From Pseudomonas sp. GL-B-19 (GTDB lineage Bacteria > Pseudomonadota > Gammaproteobacteria > Pseudomonadales > Pseudomonadaceae), in NCBI RefSeq assembly GCF_019956415.1, contig NZ_JAHBDK010000029.1, forward strand, positions 1 to 64,000: a DNA stretch of 64,000 nt, in the 5' to 3' direction. Position numbers and translations under genes: made by a program. Below the pieces are notes generated by a model, which saw only the letters and a program-made list of their open reading frames with translations, had not been told where the DNA came from and ran no database searches. Positions 18,858-26,958 of the stretch are shown piece by piece (within the stretch, counting starts at the first letter, position 1; every line of letters begins with the position of its first letter).

Positions 18858-20074
18858 GGCTGGTCTCCGGTTTTTTCCAGCGGCTGGGCCTCAATGCCTT
18901 TGAGGCTGGCTTCGGAGTCGAGCAGGAACTGCCCCGACGTGACCACCTGCTGCCCTTCCTTCAGGCCATTGAGTACCACCGTTTGACCGTCGCTTTCCGG
19001 CCCGGCCTGCACCTCGACCGGACGGTAGCGCCCGCCCTCTTCGGCCACCATCACCAACACGCGTCGCCCCGTGCGGATCAAGGCTTCGCTCGGCACCTGC
19101 AAGACTGTTTCGGTGGTGCTGTGCAAGCGCACCTGTGCTGTCAGCCCAGGGCGCAAGCGGCCGTCAGGGTTGGGCAGTTCCACCCGCACGCTGACGGTGC
19201 GGCTGTCCGCATTGGTTTGCGGCAGAATCGCGCTGACCGTCCCGTGAAGAACCGTCAGCGCAGAACCCACAAGGCTGGCTTCCACGGTTTGACCTGTCTG
19301 GATTGCCCCCGCAACCGCCTCCGGCACCGCTACTGTCAACCAGACACTGTTCAGGCCATTGACCCGGGCCAGCGTTTCTCCAGCGGCCAGGGTCATGCCG
19401 ACGCGTACGTTCAGTTCCTGCAACGCACCGGCAATCGGCGTGGTGATCGTCTGACTCAACTGCACTTTGGCACTGCGTTCGACCTGGGCGATCAAAGTGG
19501 CCGGCATCCCGGTCAGGCGCAATCGCTGTCGGGCAGCGGCCAACAGGCCGGGGTCGCCCAGGCGCTTGAGCACCAGAAACTCCTCCTGAGCGCCAGCCCA
19601 TTCCGGCACCAGAATGTCCGCCAATGGCGCCCCCGCCTTAAGCACATCGCCCGGTGCACGGGCGTATACCCGCTCGACGAAACCCGCTGTGCGCGCCTGA
19701 ATCACCGCCACGTCCCGTTCGTTATAAGCCAGCACACCTGCTGCCTCGAGGCTCGAGGCCTGAGCGCCACGGCGGACCTTGGCCAACCGCATACCGAGAT
19801 TCTGCGCCACGCTCGGATCGATCTGGATAGAGGCCGTGTTGGCTTCGGCGTCGGCGTAACGCGGCACCAGTTCCATTTCCATAAAGGGCGACTTGCCGGG
19901 TTTGTCGAACTTCTGCTGCGGGTACATCGGGTCGTACCAGTACAAGGCTTTGGGTTCTCCTCCTGCCATCGCGCCTTGATTGATCGTTGCCGGTTGATGG
20001 GCAAGCCAATAGCCGCCGACGCCACCCAGCGCCATGGCGCACGCAACCCCTGCCACGCTTTTTAAACGGCTCAT
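18854..20074 (-). CDS. cusB: CusB-type efflux periplasmic adaptor
   Basis: A 406-residue membrane fusion protein. The N-terminal membrane anchor ([17 protein letters not shown]) is followed by a heavy-metal-binding segment ([28 protein letters not shown]) with Met and Tyr residues that can bind Cu(I), then the lipoyl, hairpin and beta-barrel domains ([43 protein letters not shown]). It overlaps cusA and cusC by 4 bp each. Confidence 0.91.
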   Translation of the reverse strand: MSRLKSVAGVACAMALGGVGGYWLAHQPATINQGAMAGGEPKALYWYDPMYPQQKFDKPGKSPFMEMELVPRYADAEANTASIQIDPSVAQNLGMRLAKVRRGAQASSLEAAGVLAYNERDVAVIQARTAGFVERVYARAPGDVLKAGAPLADILVPEWAGAQEEFLVLKRLGDPGLLAAARQRLRLTGMPATLIAQVERSAKVQLSQTITTPIAGALQELNVRVGMTLAAGETLARVNGLNSVWLTVAVPEAVAGAIQTGQTVEASLVGSALTVLHGTVSAILPQTNADSRTVSVRVELPNPDGRLRPGLTAQVRLHSTTETVLQVPSEALIRTGRRVLVMVAEEGGRYRPVEVQAGPESDGQTVVLNGLKEGQQVVTSGQFLLDSEASLKGIEAQPLEKTGDQP

Positions 20075-21327
20075 TGGCCATTCTCCCCGTAGGCGAAATA
20101 CAGCCGCGCGCTGGTCAGTGCTTTCTGTTCGTTGATGTCGATCTGCTTCAGACGGGCCTCGATCAGCTCACGCCGGGTGGCAACAACCGCCGACACATCG
20201 CTTTTGCCCGCCCGATAACTGGCGAGGGTCAACTCGGCCTTTTCTTTGGCCAACGGCAATACACTTTCCTGCGTGCGCCGCACTGCACGCTCCAGTCGCT
20301 GGTAGTCGGCCAATTGGTCTTCCAGTTGCTGGGTGTGCTCACGAACCAACGCCTCGCGCTCGGCTTCGAGTTGATTGAGCTCAGCGCGTTTGGCGGCGAT
20401 CTTCGGGTTTTGCCGCGACGCGGGAAACAGTGGCAGGTCGAAGGTGAATTGCACGCTGACCATGTCGCCGAACTCACGCCCACGCTTCTGGTAATCGAGC
20501 TCCCAGCTCCAGTCGGATTGTTTGTCGGCTTCGGCTTCGCGGACTTTGGCCTGCGCTTGCCGGGTCATGGGCGCGAAGGCCACCAGTTCCGGGTGATGCT
20601 CAAGTTTGTGGGCGTAACGGGTGGTATCGATGGGCCATTGCGGCCAGTTGCCGATGGGTTGCTCATTGGCAGCGGGACCGATCCAGCGTTTGAGGGCGGC
20701 GCGTGCCTGGGCTCGCTGGAGCGTCAACTGGTCTTGCTGCTCTTCCAGTTGCGCCGCTTCCTGCTTGGGCGTCACCGCATCGGCGGGTTGCGCGCGACCA
20801 CTGGCGATCTGCGCGCGCACGGTGTCGGCCAGCAAACGGTTCTCGCGATAAAACTCCTGGAACAACACGTGTTTCAGCTCGACGGCATAGCTGTCGATCC
20901 AGGCCAGCGCAGTGGCCTGACGCACCGCCAGGCGCTCGACTTGAGCTTGCGCAGCGGCCACGTCTACGGCCGCGTCGGCGACGTCAGTACGCGCCCGGCG
21001 CTTGTCGCCATTGGGCATTTCCTGCATTACGCCGACCATCTGCATGGTCATGAAGTCGTGATCCAGCGTGCCGCGATCAGGGCCGCCCACCGGAAAGTTT
21101 TGCACCCCCAGCAACAGCTTGGGGTCAGGTAATTCCCCGGCGGGAATCGCGGCACTGCGGGCCGCCTGGAGTTTTTCTGCTTGAGCGGTGAGCGACGGCG
21201 CGTTGTCATCGGCCAATCGCAAGGCTTCATCGAGGGTCAGTGGGGCAGCAACGCACGGCAACGCCAATACGCTTGCGGCCAGGGCAGCCGCGAGCGGCCA
21301 CCCCGTGCAAAAGCACGTGGGTTTCAT
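20071..21327 (-). CDS. cusC: CusC-type outer-membrane efflux protein (TolC family)
   Basis: A 418-residue TolC-family protein. The signal peptide (FCTGWPLAAALAASVLALPCVAA) is followed by PLTLDEALRLADDNAPSL and the coiled-coil alpha-barrel repeats. The start at 21327 is chosen because the signal peptide begins there; the open frame continues to 21384. It would form the outer-membrane channel for CusBA. Confidence 0.87.
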   Translation of the reverse strand: MKPTCFCTGWPLAAALAASVLALPCVAAPLTLDEALRLADDNAPSLTAQAEKLQAARSAAIPAGELPDPKLLLGVQNFPVGGPDRGTLDHDFMTMQMVGVMQEMPNGDKRRARTDVADAAVDVAAAQAQVERLAVRQATALAWIDSYAVELKHVLFQEFYRENRLLADTVRAQIASGRAQPADAVTPKQEAAQLEEQQDQLTLQRAQARAALKRWIGPAANEQPIGNWPQWPIDTTRYAHKLEHHPELVAFAPMTRQAQAKVREAEADKQSDWSWELDYQKRGREFGDMVSVQFTFDLPLFPASRQNPKIAAKRAELNQLEAEREALVREHTQQLEDQLADYQRLERAVRRTQESVLPLAKEKAELTLASYRAGKSDVSAVVATRRELIEARLKQIDINEQKALTSARLYFAYGENGQ

Positions 21328-21422
21328 GTCTGAAATTCCTGTCATGATCCGCTGCGCGCGTTTTACGGCGCACAGCAACGCCATCCCGCATGGGCGGAAT
21401 GGGGCTCAACGTGGAACAGGAA

Positions 21423-21764
21423 TCAGGCGCGAGGGGGGCGCCATACCCCGGACGGGGTCTGGACAGGCATCACGTCCGCGAAGAACGTGGCTACCACAGG
21501 GCTGAACAGGTTGACAGGAGGTTTGATGATCGAGACTTGCAGCATGCCACCGGTTTTGCATTCCTGACCGGGCTTGCAAGGTTTGCCATGGTCGGGCGCG
21601 GTGCTCATGTCCTGGCAGCAGTCCTGATCCATGTCACCCATCATCGCCATGCCCATGGTTTTCATCGGGCAAGGTTCTGCGGGTGCTGAAACGCCCGCCA
21701 TCCCACTCAAGGGAAGCGCGAGGCTGATCAGGAAAATCAGGCAAAACCGCAGATAGCGTTTCAT
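21423..21764 (-). CDS. Small Cys/Met-rich secreted protein of the cus operon
   Basis: A 113-residue protein. The signal peptide (MKRYLRFCLIFLISLALPLSG) is followed by a Cys/Met/His-rich segment (PCPMKTMGMAMMGDMDQDCC, MSTAPDHGKPCKPGQEC) and a tail ending SGVWRPPRA. Similar small proteins often open czc/cus-type operons in pseudomonads. It likely binds or senses Cu/Ag in the periplasm and is the first gene of the cus operon (95 bp before cusC). The frame extends upstream through a REPIN, which is not coding. Confidence 0.75.
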   Translation of the reverse strand: MKRYLRFCLIFLISLALPLSGMAGVSAPAEPCPMKTMGMAMMGDMDQDCCQDMSTAPDHGKPCKPGQECKTGGMLQVSIIKPPVNLFSPVVATFFADVMPVQTPSGVWRPPRA

Positions 21765-21833
21765 GGGGCTGGAGTCTAGCGGAGGTAACGGCGCTTTCAA
21801 ATACCGGACAGCAAAATGAAGTGCCAACGCAAC

Positions 21834-21967
21834 CTGTAGCAGCTGGCGAAGCCTGCGTTCGGCTGCGAAGCAGTCGTGAGACCTGAGTTTGCGGCTTTCC
21901 TGAAACACCGCATCGTCTGATTTCACGACTGCTGCGCAGTCGAACGCAGGCTTCGCCAGCTGCTACA
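21834..21967. repeat. REPIN, second family
   Basis: An inverted pair of the GTAGCAGCTGGCGAAGCCTG family: a long arm of about 34 bp at each end (21834-21867 and 21934-21967) around a 66-bp spacer. It lies upstream of the cus operon, between it and the nitrilase terminator. Confidence 0.87.
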
Positions 21968-22000
21968 AGAATTGCGTTACCGCAGAAATTTCTTAACTGA

Positions 22001-22028
22001 CCGGGGCTTCTCACTTTCGGAGCCCCGG
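22001..22028 (-). terminator. Probable terminator of the nitrilase gene
   Basis: CCGGGGCT and AGCCCCGG pair around a 12-nt loop, 22 bp beyond the nitrilase stop. On the minus strand the hairpin is followed by an A/T-rich tract. Confidence 0.7.
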
Positions 22029-22049
22029 CACGCCATTTCGTTTATTTGA

Positions 22050-23018
22050 TCAGACCTCTTCCGCTTGCGCAGTGACGGCCAACTTCGGCTGAGCATTGCG
22101 CTCATGAACATGGCGATGGGGCGTGCGGTCGATGTTCAAACTCAGAATCTCCGGACGGCTGTAGTGACCACGGCCGTCCATTTGGCGTTTGCGGATCTCG
22201 ATCTCGAACAAGTCGATGTCAGCAATCACTTCGCCTTCGCCTTCGGTCAGCGCACCGACCACTTCACCTTGTGGGTCGATGATCGCGGTGTAGCAACCGC
22301 CGGAAATCGGACCGATCTCGCAACCGGTATCGGCCATGATTTGGGCTTGCTGTTCCGGGTACAACCAGGCGGTCGAGTTGACCACGAAGCACGCCGATTC
22401 CAGCGCATGCATGCGGATGCTGACTTCCATTTGACGGGTGAACCGTTCGCCGGCAAACGAGCCGGGGTACATCGAGGCGTGAATCTGTTCACCGTCTTCG
22501 ATCAAGGCATACCGCGCCAGCGGGTTGTAATGTTCCCAGCAAGCCAGTTGACCGATGCGCCCTACCGCGCTGTCGGTGGCGCGCAGGCCGGAGCCATCGC
22601 CCATGCCCCAGATCATGCGTTCGTGATAGGTCGGCGAGATCTTGCGACGCGCCTGAATCAGCGTGCCGTCGGCATCAAACAGCAGTTGCGTGTTGTACAG
22701 CGTGCTGCCATCGCGCTCATTGACACCGATGGACACCACCATGTTGGCTTCCTTGGCGGCTTTGCCGATTTCATCGGTGGTCGCCGAAGGCACCACCACG
22801 GCCTGATCCAGCAACTTGTAGTGCTCGGAACCCATTTTGAAAGGCGCCTGCACAAAGGAGAAATACGGGTAATACGGTACGACGGTTTCCGGGAAAACGG
22901 CGAACTGCACACCCTTCTCGCCGAGTTCGCGAATCTTGTTAACGACCTTTTCTACCGTGCCCTCACGGCTGTAGAGCACGGGTGCAATTTGGACGGCAGC
23001 GGCTTTGACGATGGTCAT
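22050..23018 (-). CDS. Nitrilase, Nit1C-like aliphatic type
   Basis: A 322-residue carbon-nitrogen hydrolase. The catalytic triad is visible: Glu44 in VFPETVVPYYPYFSF, Lys in RRKISPTYHERMIW and Cys in GQLACWEHYNPL. The sequence style matches the nitrilases of Nit1C clusters (cyanide or nitrile assimilation), yet none of the usual Nit1C partners (radical SAM, GNAT, AIR synthase-like, flavoprotein) is present. It converts nitriles to acids plus ammonia. The ATG at 23018 is the family start. A GlxA-type regulator lies directly upstream on the same strand. Confidence 0.9.
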   Translation of the reverse strand: MTIVKAAAVQIAPVLYSREGTVEKVVNKIRELGEKGVQFAVFPETVVPYYPYFSFVQAPFKMGSEHYKLLDQAVVVPSATTDEIGKAAKEANMVVSIGVNERDGSTLYNTQLLFDADGTLIQARRKISPTYHERMIWGMGDGSGLRATDSAVGRIGQLACWEHYNPLARYALIEDGEQIHASMYPGSFAGERFTRQMEVSIRMHALESACFVVNSTAWLYPEQQAQIMADTGCEIGPISGGCYTAIIDPQGEVVGALTEGEGEVIADIDLFEIEIRKRQMDGRGHYSRPEILSLNIDRTPHRHVHERNAQPKLAVTAQAEEV

Positions 23019-23122
23019 GGCGGTGATCTCACTGAGGGATTGGGCTTCAACGAGATCAAGATTACGACAATCATATTTTGTCTTAAATGTCGAATACACC
23101 ACCTTTCAGGACATACCGGACA

Positions 23123-24079
23123 TCACACTCGATTAGCCCGCTGAATCACCTGCGGCGGTTGCCCGAACGCACGGATAAAGGCCCGACGCATGCGCTCCCG
23201 GTCGCCAAAACCGGTTTCGGTCGCCACCACATCGATAGCATGTCGACCGGTTTCCATCATCAGTCGCGCGGCTTCCACCCTCAGGTTTTCGATGGCTTTG
23301 GCCGGCGATTGACCGGTTTCGGCGTGGAACACCCGACTGAATTGCCGGGGACTCAGATGGGCGGCGCGGGCCAACTCCTCCACCGACAACGCGGACTTCA
23401 GATGCTGTTTGGCGTAGGTCAACGCCGCCTGGATGCGGTCGGTCTTCGGTTCGAGTTCCAACATCACCGAAAACTGCGACTGACCACCCGCGCGGCGGTG
23501 GTACACCACCAATTGCCGGGCCACCGTGCGCGCCACGTCGGCACCGAGGTCCTTTTCCACCAGCGCCAGGGCCAGGTCGACACACGCGCTCATGCCGGCG
23601 GCGGTCCAGAGATTGCCGTCGTTGATGAAGATGCGGTCCTCTTCGACCAGCACCTTTGGAAACGCTCGCTGCAAGGCCGGCGCATGACACCAATGAGTGG
23701 TCGCCCGCCGACCATCCAGCAAACCCGCTTCGGCCAGTGCAATCGCCCCGGTACAGATCGAACCCAGACGCCGCGTGGACGCGCTGGCACGGCGCAAAAA
23801 CGCAACCATGCCCGGCGACGTTGGCCGGACCAGGTTGTCGCCCATCACCAGCAGCGTATCGAACGCGCGCTGATCGAATGCGCGGGTTTCCACACCGAAA
23901 CCGGCGGAAGTCTGCACCATGCCACCCTGCTCGGACAGCAGCGAAAGGCTGTACACCGGCTCGTCGGCGCTGTTGTTGGCCAACTCGAAGGTAGCGCACA
24001 TGGCGAGGCCGAGAACCTGGAAGCCGGGGTAAACGATGAGTCCGATGTTGAGCACGGCAGTTGTCCGTAAACGTGGCAT
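23123..24079 (-). CDS. GlxA family AraC-type transcriptional regulator
   Basis: A 318-residue regulator with an N-terminal DJ-1/PfpI-like domain (VLNIGLIVYPGFQVLGLAM, SICTGAIALAEAGLLDGRRATTHW) and two C-terminal AraC helix-turn-helices (LSVEELARAAHLSPRQFSRVF, AIDVVATETGFGDRERMRRAF). It is 104 bp upstream of the nitrilase gene on the same strand, so it probably controls it. The start is the ATG at 24079; a TTG at 24091 would add 4 residues. Confidence 0.88.
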   Translation of the reverse strand: MPRLRTTAVLNIGLIVYPGFQVLGLAMCATFELANNSADEPVYSLSLLSEQGGMVQTSAGFGVETRAFDQRAFDTLLVMGDNLVRPTSPGMVAFLRRASASTRRLGSICTGAIALAEAGLLDGRRATTHWCHAPALQRAFPKVLVEEDRIFINDGNLWTAAGMSACVDLALALVEKDLGADVARTVARQLVVYHRRAGGQSQFSVMLELEPKTDRIQAALTYAKQHLKSALSVEELARAAHLSPRQFSRVFHAETGQSPAKAIENLRVEAARLMMETGRHAIDVVATETGFGDRERMRRAFIRAFGQPPQVIQRANRV

Positions 24080-24189
24080 GACAAGTTTCAAGCCATTCGA
24101 GCAGGACTTTACTCTGCTGTGGACTGCACCGGTAATGAAAAAAAGTACCCGGCTGGACTAATGGCGATCTTTAAGGCAAGGCGCAAAAC

Positions 24190-24263
24190 CTGTGGGAGCG
24201 AGCCTGCTCGCGATGGCGGACTGTCATGTGCCACCACCATCGCGAGCAGGCTCACTCCCACAG
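24190..24263. repeat. REPIN, compact
   Basis: An inverted REP pair with a short spacer (GTGGGAGCGAGCCTGCTCGC ... GCGAGCAGGCTCACTCCCAC) between the divergent regulator and thioesterase genes. Confidence 0.85.
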
Positions 24264-24354
24264 GGATTGCGGCACTCCCCGAATGGCGCAATGGACTTCC
24301 CCTCGTTCCGGCGTTTTAATCTCAGCGGACTTCAAAGCACCACAAGGGACAACC

Positions 24355-24849
24355 ATGCTCGACATTTCCATGCAGGACAGCGCAGCCCCGGAGGGCGTGT
24401 GTTACGGCTGCGGCAGCCGCAACCCTCACGGGCTACACGTCAAAAGCCACTGGCATGCCGATGGCATCCACGTCGTCGCCGAGCATCTGCCCGACGCCAA
24501 ATACTGCGGCTGGCCGGATCTGGTGTACGGCGGATTGATTGCGATGTTGGTGGATTGCCACTCGAACTGGACCGCCATGGCTTACCACTACCGGGCAGAA
24601 AACCGCGAGCCGGGATCACTGCCGCGCATCGACTGCGTCACCGGCAACCTGGGCATCAAGTTCATCAAGCCGACGCCGATGGGCGTTGCGCTGACCTTGC
24701 ACGCCAAGGTCGAGGGCGATGTCGGGCGCAAAAGCCGGGTCATCTGCGAGGTGTACGCCGACGGCGTGCTCACGGCAGTGGGAGACTCGGTGTTTGTTCG
24801 GGTCGATACCGGGCAACTGGCCGCTGCGGCGCATGGTCGTGAGGTGTAA
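24355..24849 (+). CDS. PaaI/hotdog-fold thioesterase
   Basis: A 164-residue single hotdog-domain protein. It has a Cys-rich N-terminal CYGCGSRNPHGLHV motif and the hotdog signature YGGLIAMLVDCHSNWTAMA, followed by FIKPTPMGVALTLHAKVE. Such proteins hydrolyse acyl-CoA thioesters; the acyl group is unknown. The ATG at 24355 follows a GGGAC site. Confidence 0.86.
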   Translation: MLDISMQDSAAPEGVCYGCGSRNPHGLHVKSHWHADGIHVVAEHLPDAKYCGWPDLVYGGLIAMLVDCHSNWTAMAYHYRAENREPGSLPRIDCVTGNLGIKFIKPTPMGVALTLHAKVEGDVGRKSRVICEVYADGVLTAVGDSVFVRVDTGQLAAAAHGREV

Positions 24850-24876
24850 GGGTTTTACAGCTGAGAGTTGGGCGAC

Positions 24877-25497
24877 CTACTTCGCCGACCCATCGTGCGG
24901 CTTGTAGAACACAAACAAGCCGATACTCGCCGTTTTGATGTACTTCTTGGCCCAGACAGGCTTCACCGTCTTGTCATGGAAGTACATCGCGCCACCGGTG
25001 CGATCCGGCAGCTGCTTGTTCAGTGCCTTGCGCGCGATTTCCTTGGCCAACTCATATTGGGTTTCTTCCTGGACCGTGTCCGGGCGCCCGTCGCACCACC
25101 AGGAAAACTGGCAGCTTTTGGTTTCGGAGCCTTGCTTGACCACCCCGCACACGGTGTCAGGAAAACCTTCGTGGCCGAGACGGTTCATCACCACGTTGGC
25201 CACCGCTTCCATATCAGCCATGTTCTCGCCTTTGGCTTCCCAGTAAATGGAGCGGGCCATGCAAGTAATCGCATCGTCCAATGGAGACTTGCCGGCCGGG
25301 TCGACAGCCTGGACTTCGGACGGGGTGATGGCCTGGGACTTGGGCACTGAGACGTTGCTGCCCTTCTCGGCCGCCTTCTGTTCAAGCACCTGCGCCTTGT
25401 CTTCCGCCACGTCCTGCTTTTGTTGTTGATCGTCCGCAATAGCCTGACCGGTGAGCAGTGAAACGGCGAGGTACGCGGCGATCCATTTGACGGGCAT
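24877..25497 (-). CDS. SleB/CwlJ-type cell wall hydrolase
   Basis: A 206-residue exported protein. The signal peptide (residues 1-21, ending AIA) is followed by a Gln/Lys-rich helical linker and a Hydrolase_2 (SleB) domain with the catalytic Glu in ARSIYWEAKGE, then VANVVMNRLGHEGFPDTVCGVV, CQFSWWCDG and a C-terminal GAMYFHDKTVKPVWA block. It cleaves peptidoglycan glycan strands in the periplasm. In Gram-negative bacteria the role is wall turnover rather than spore germination. Confidence 0.88.
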   Translation of the reverse strand: MPVKWIAAYLAVSLLTGQAIADDQQQKQDVAEDKAQVLEQKAAEKGSNVSVPKSQAITPSEVQAVDPAGKSPLDDAITCMARSIYWEAKGENMADMEAVANVVMNRLGHEGFPDTVCGVVKQGSETKSCQFSWWCDGRPDTVQEETQYELAKEIARKALNKQLPDRTGGAMYFHDKTVKPVWAKKYIKTASIGLFVFYKPHDGSAK

Positions 25498-25636
25498 GGC
25501 GCAAACACTCTGGGAGGCGTCGGTTCAGTTTAGTAGCCAAATCATGTCAGCTACTGAGTCACAAACTGCAAAAAGCCATTGCCTTGTACGGGGGGAGTTC
25601 GCGCATCATGGGCTCAGTCCGTCCAAGGGGGTTTTC

Positions 25637-26497
25637 ATGCACGTCTTATCATCCGCTATGCGCTTAGCAGGGTTGTCGCTGGGTTTGGTGCTTGCCACTA
25701 CGGCCATGGCGTCCGAAGAAACGCAGCTGACCGACTCGATCAACGCCTTTCGCAGCCTGGCGCAGCGTTGCGCCGGTCAGGTCTCGCCGGAGTTGCCACC
25801 GCTGAACAGCGATCCGCGTCTGGTATTGCCGGCCAGCGGACCGGTCGATTTGCAGCAGGCCATGGTGCGTGCGTCGTATCCAATGTTCAATGTGCAAGCG
25901 ATTACCTTGACCGGCCCGCGTGATGCGCAAGCGGCGATGATGGCGGTGCAGGAAAGCTTCTGCCAGGTCGTGCTGGACCCTAAATTCATCGACATCGGTG
26001 TCAGCCGCCAAGGCAGCGATTGGCGTATTGTGCTCGCCCGTCCCCTGTTACCCGCGCGCCAGGGCGATGCCGCCGCCGAAGGCCAGAAGCTGTTGGTCGA
26101 GCTCAACGCCGCGCGCACCCAACCCCGTCAGTGCGGCGGCCAGGCGTTTGCCGCGACCACACCGCTGGCGTGGAACGCCTTATTGGCGTCAGCCGCCGAA
26201 ACCCACTCCCGGGCAATGGCCAACGGCAATTACTTTGATCACAAGGACCGCGACGGCCACATGCCCGGTGACCGCGCGGAACTGGCGGGTTACAACTTTC
26301 AGCAGATCGGCGAGAACATTGCCGCCGGGCAAGACACCGTGCACAAGGTGGTTAACGGCTGGCTGGCCAGCCCAGGTCATTGCGCCAACCTGATGAATCC
26401 ACAGTTCCGTGAGCTCGGCGCCGCTTACGCGGTGGACCCGAAGAGCGATGCGGGGATTTACTGGACGGCCATGTTCGGTACGCAGTTAGGACAATGA
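25637..26497 (+). CDS. CAP domain (SCP/PR1) secreted protein
   Basis: A 286-residue secreted protein with a signal peptide (LAGLSLGLVLATTAMA) and an N-terminal domain of about 120 residues that I do not recognise. The C-terminal CAP domain has LNAARTQPRQCGG, the His motif SAAETHSRAMANGNYFDH, GENIAAGQ and GHCANLMNPQFRELGAAY. Bacterial CAP proteins are extracytoplasmic and of unclear function. The start at 25637 has a run of Gs before it. Confidence 0.88.
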   Translation: MHVLSSAMRLAGLSLGLVLATTAMASEETQLTDSINAFRSLAQRCAGQVSPELPPLNSDPRLVLPASGPVDLQQAMVRASYPMFNVQAITLTGPRDAQAAMMAVQESFCQVVLDPKFIDIGVSRQGSDWRIVLARPLLPARQGDAAAEGQKLLVELNAARTQPRQCGGQAFAATTPLAWNALLASAAETHSRAMANGNYFDHKDRDGHMPGDRAELAGYNFQQIGENIAAGQDTVHKVVNGWLASPGHCANLMNPQFRELGAAYAVDPKSDAGIYWTAMFGTQLGQ

Positions 26498-26499
26498 TC

Positions 26500-26520
26500 A
26501 GAGCGGTGATAAGCCGCTCT
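26500..26520. terminator. Bidirectional hairpin
   Basis: AGAGCGG and CCGCTCT pair around a 7-nt loop directly after the CAP protein stop. It overlaps the stop of the convergent small gene. Confidence 0.65.
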
Positions 26521-26756
26521 CACAGCGTTTGCTGACTGTTGCCGACGGTTTTGGCTTTTTCGATGGCCCACGCCATCGCTGCCTCGAAGTCCAGCCGATG
26601 CGGGGACGGATGGTGGTCCTCTTCAATCACCGAGCCGTCCGGCCGGTACACACCGATCAGCATTTCCAGGGAGCCGTCTTTCAGTATTTCGGCTGTGACC
26701 TTGATCGAGCATCCGTTGGAAAGCGTCTCCTTGTGTTCCTCATGGCGTTCAGTCAT
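26520..26756 (-). CDS. Small hypothetical protein
   Basis: A 78-residue acidic cytosolic protein (MTERHEEHKETLSNGCSIKV ... YRPDGSVIEEDHHPSPH ... AMAWAIEKAKTVG). The pattern of beta strands followed by one C-terminal helix is compatible with a small alpha/beta fold. I do not recognise a family. GGGAG 8 bp before the ATG at 26756 makes it a credible gene. Confidence 0.75.
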   Translation of the reverse strand: MTERHEEHKETLSNGCSIKVTAEILKDGSLEMLIGVYRPDGSVIEEDHHPSPHRLDFEAAMAWAIEKAKTVGNSQQTL

Positions 26757-26958
26757 CGCTGTCTCCCTCTCGTGGTGCATGGGGGCGGGTCAGTTATCCT
26801 CTCTCAGCGTAGTAGAAGTTCGCCCGGGATCTCGCTGACCAAGGCACCTTTCAATGATGACGAACCTCCCCGAGTCAGCGGCGTAATGCCACCTATACTC
26901 CTTTCCACCAACCCCGCCCGGGGCCTGCACTACCGACAATAAAAAGCAGAGGTGGAAC

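Noticed and set aside
21765..21926. Upstream extension of the Cys/Met-rich cus protein
   Set aside because: It translates one arm of a REPIN; the signal peptide begins at 21764.
22050..24091. Complete Nit1C cyanide-assimilation cluster
   Set aside because: Only the nitrilase and a regulator are present; the flanking genes are unrelated.
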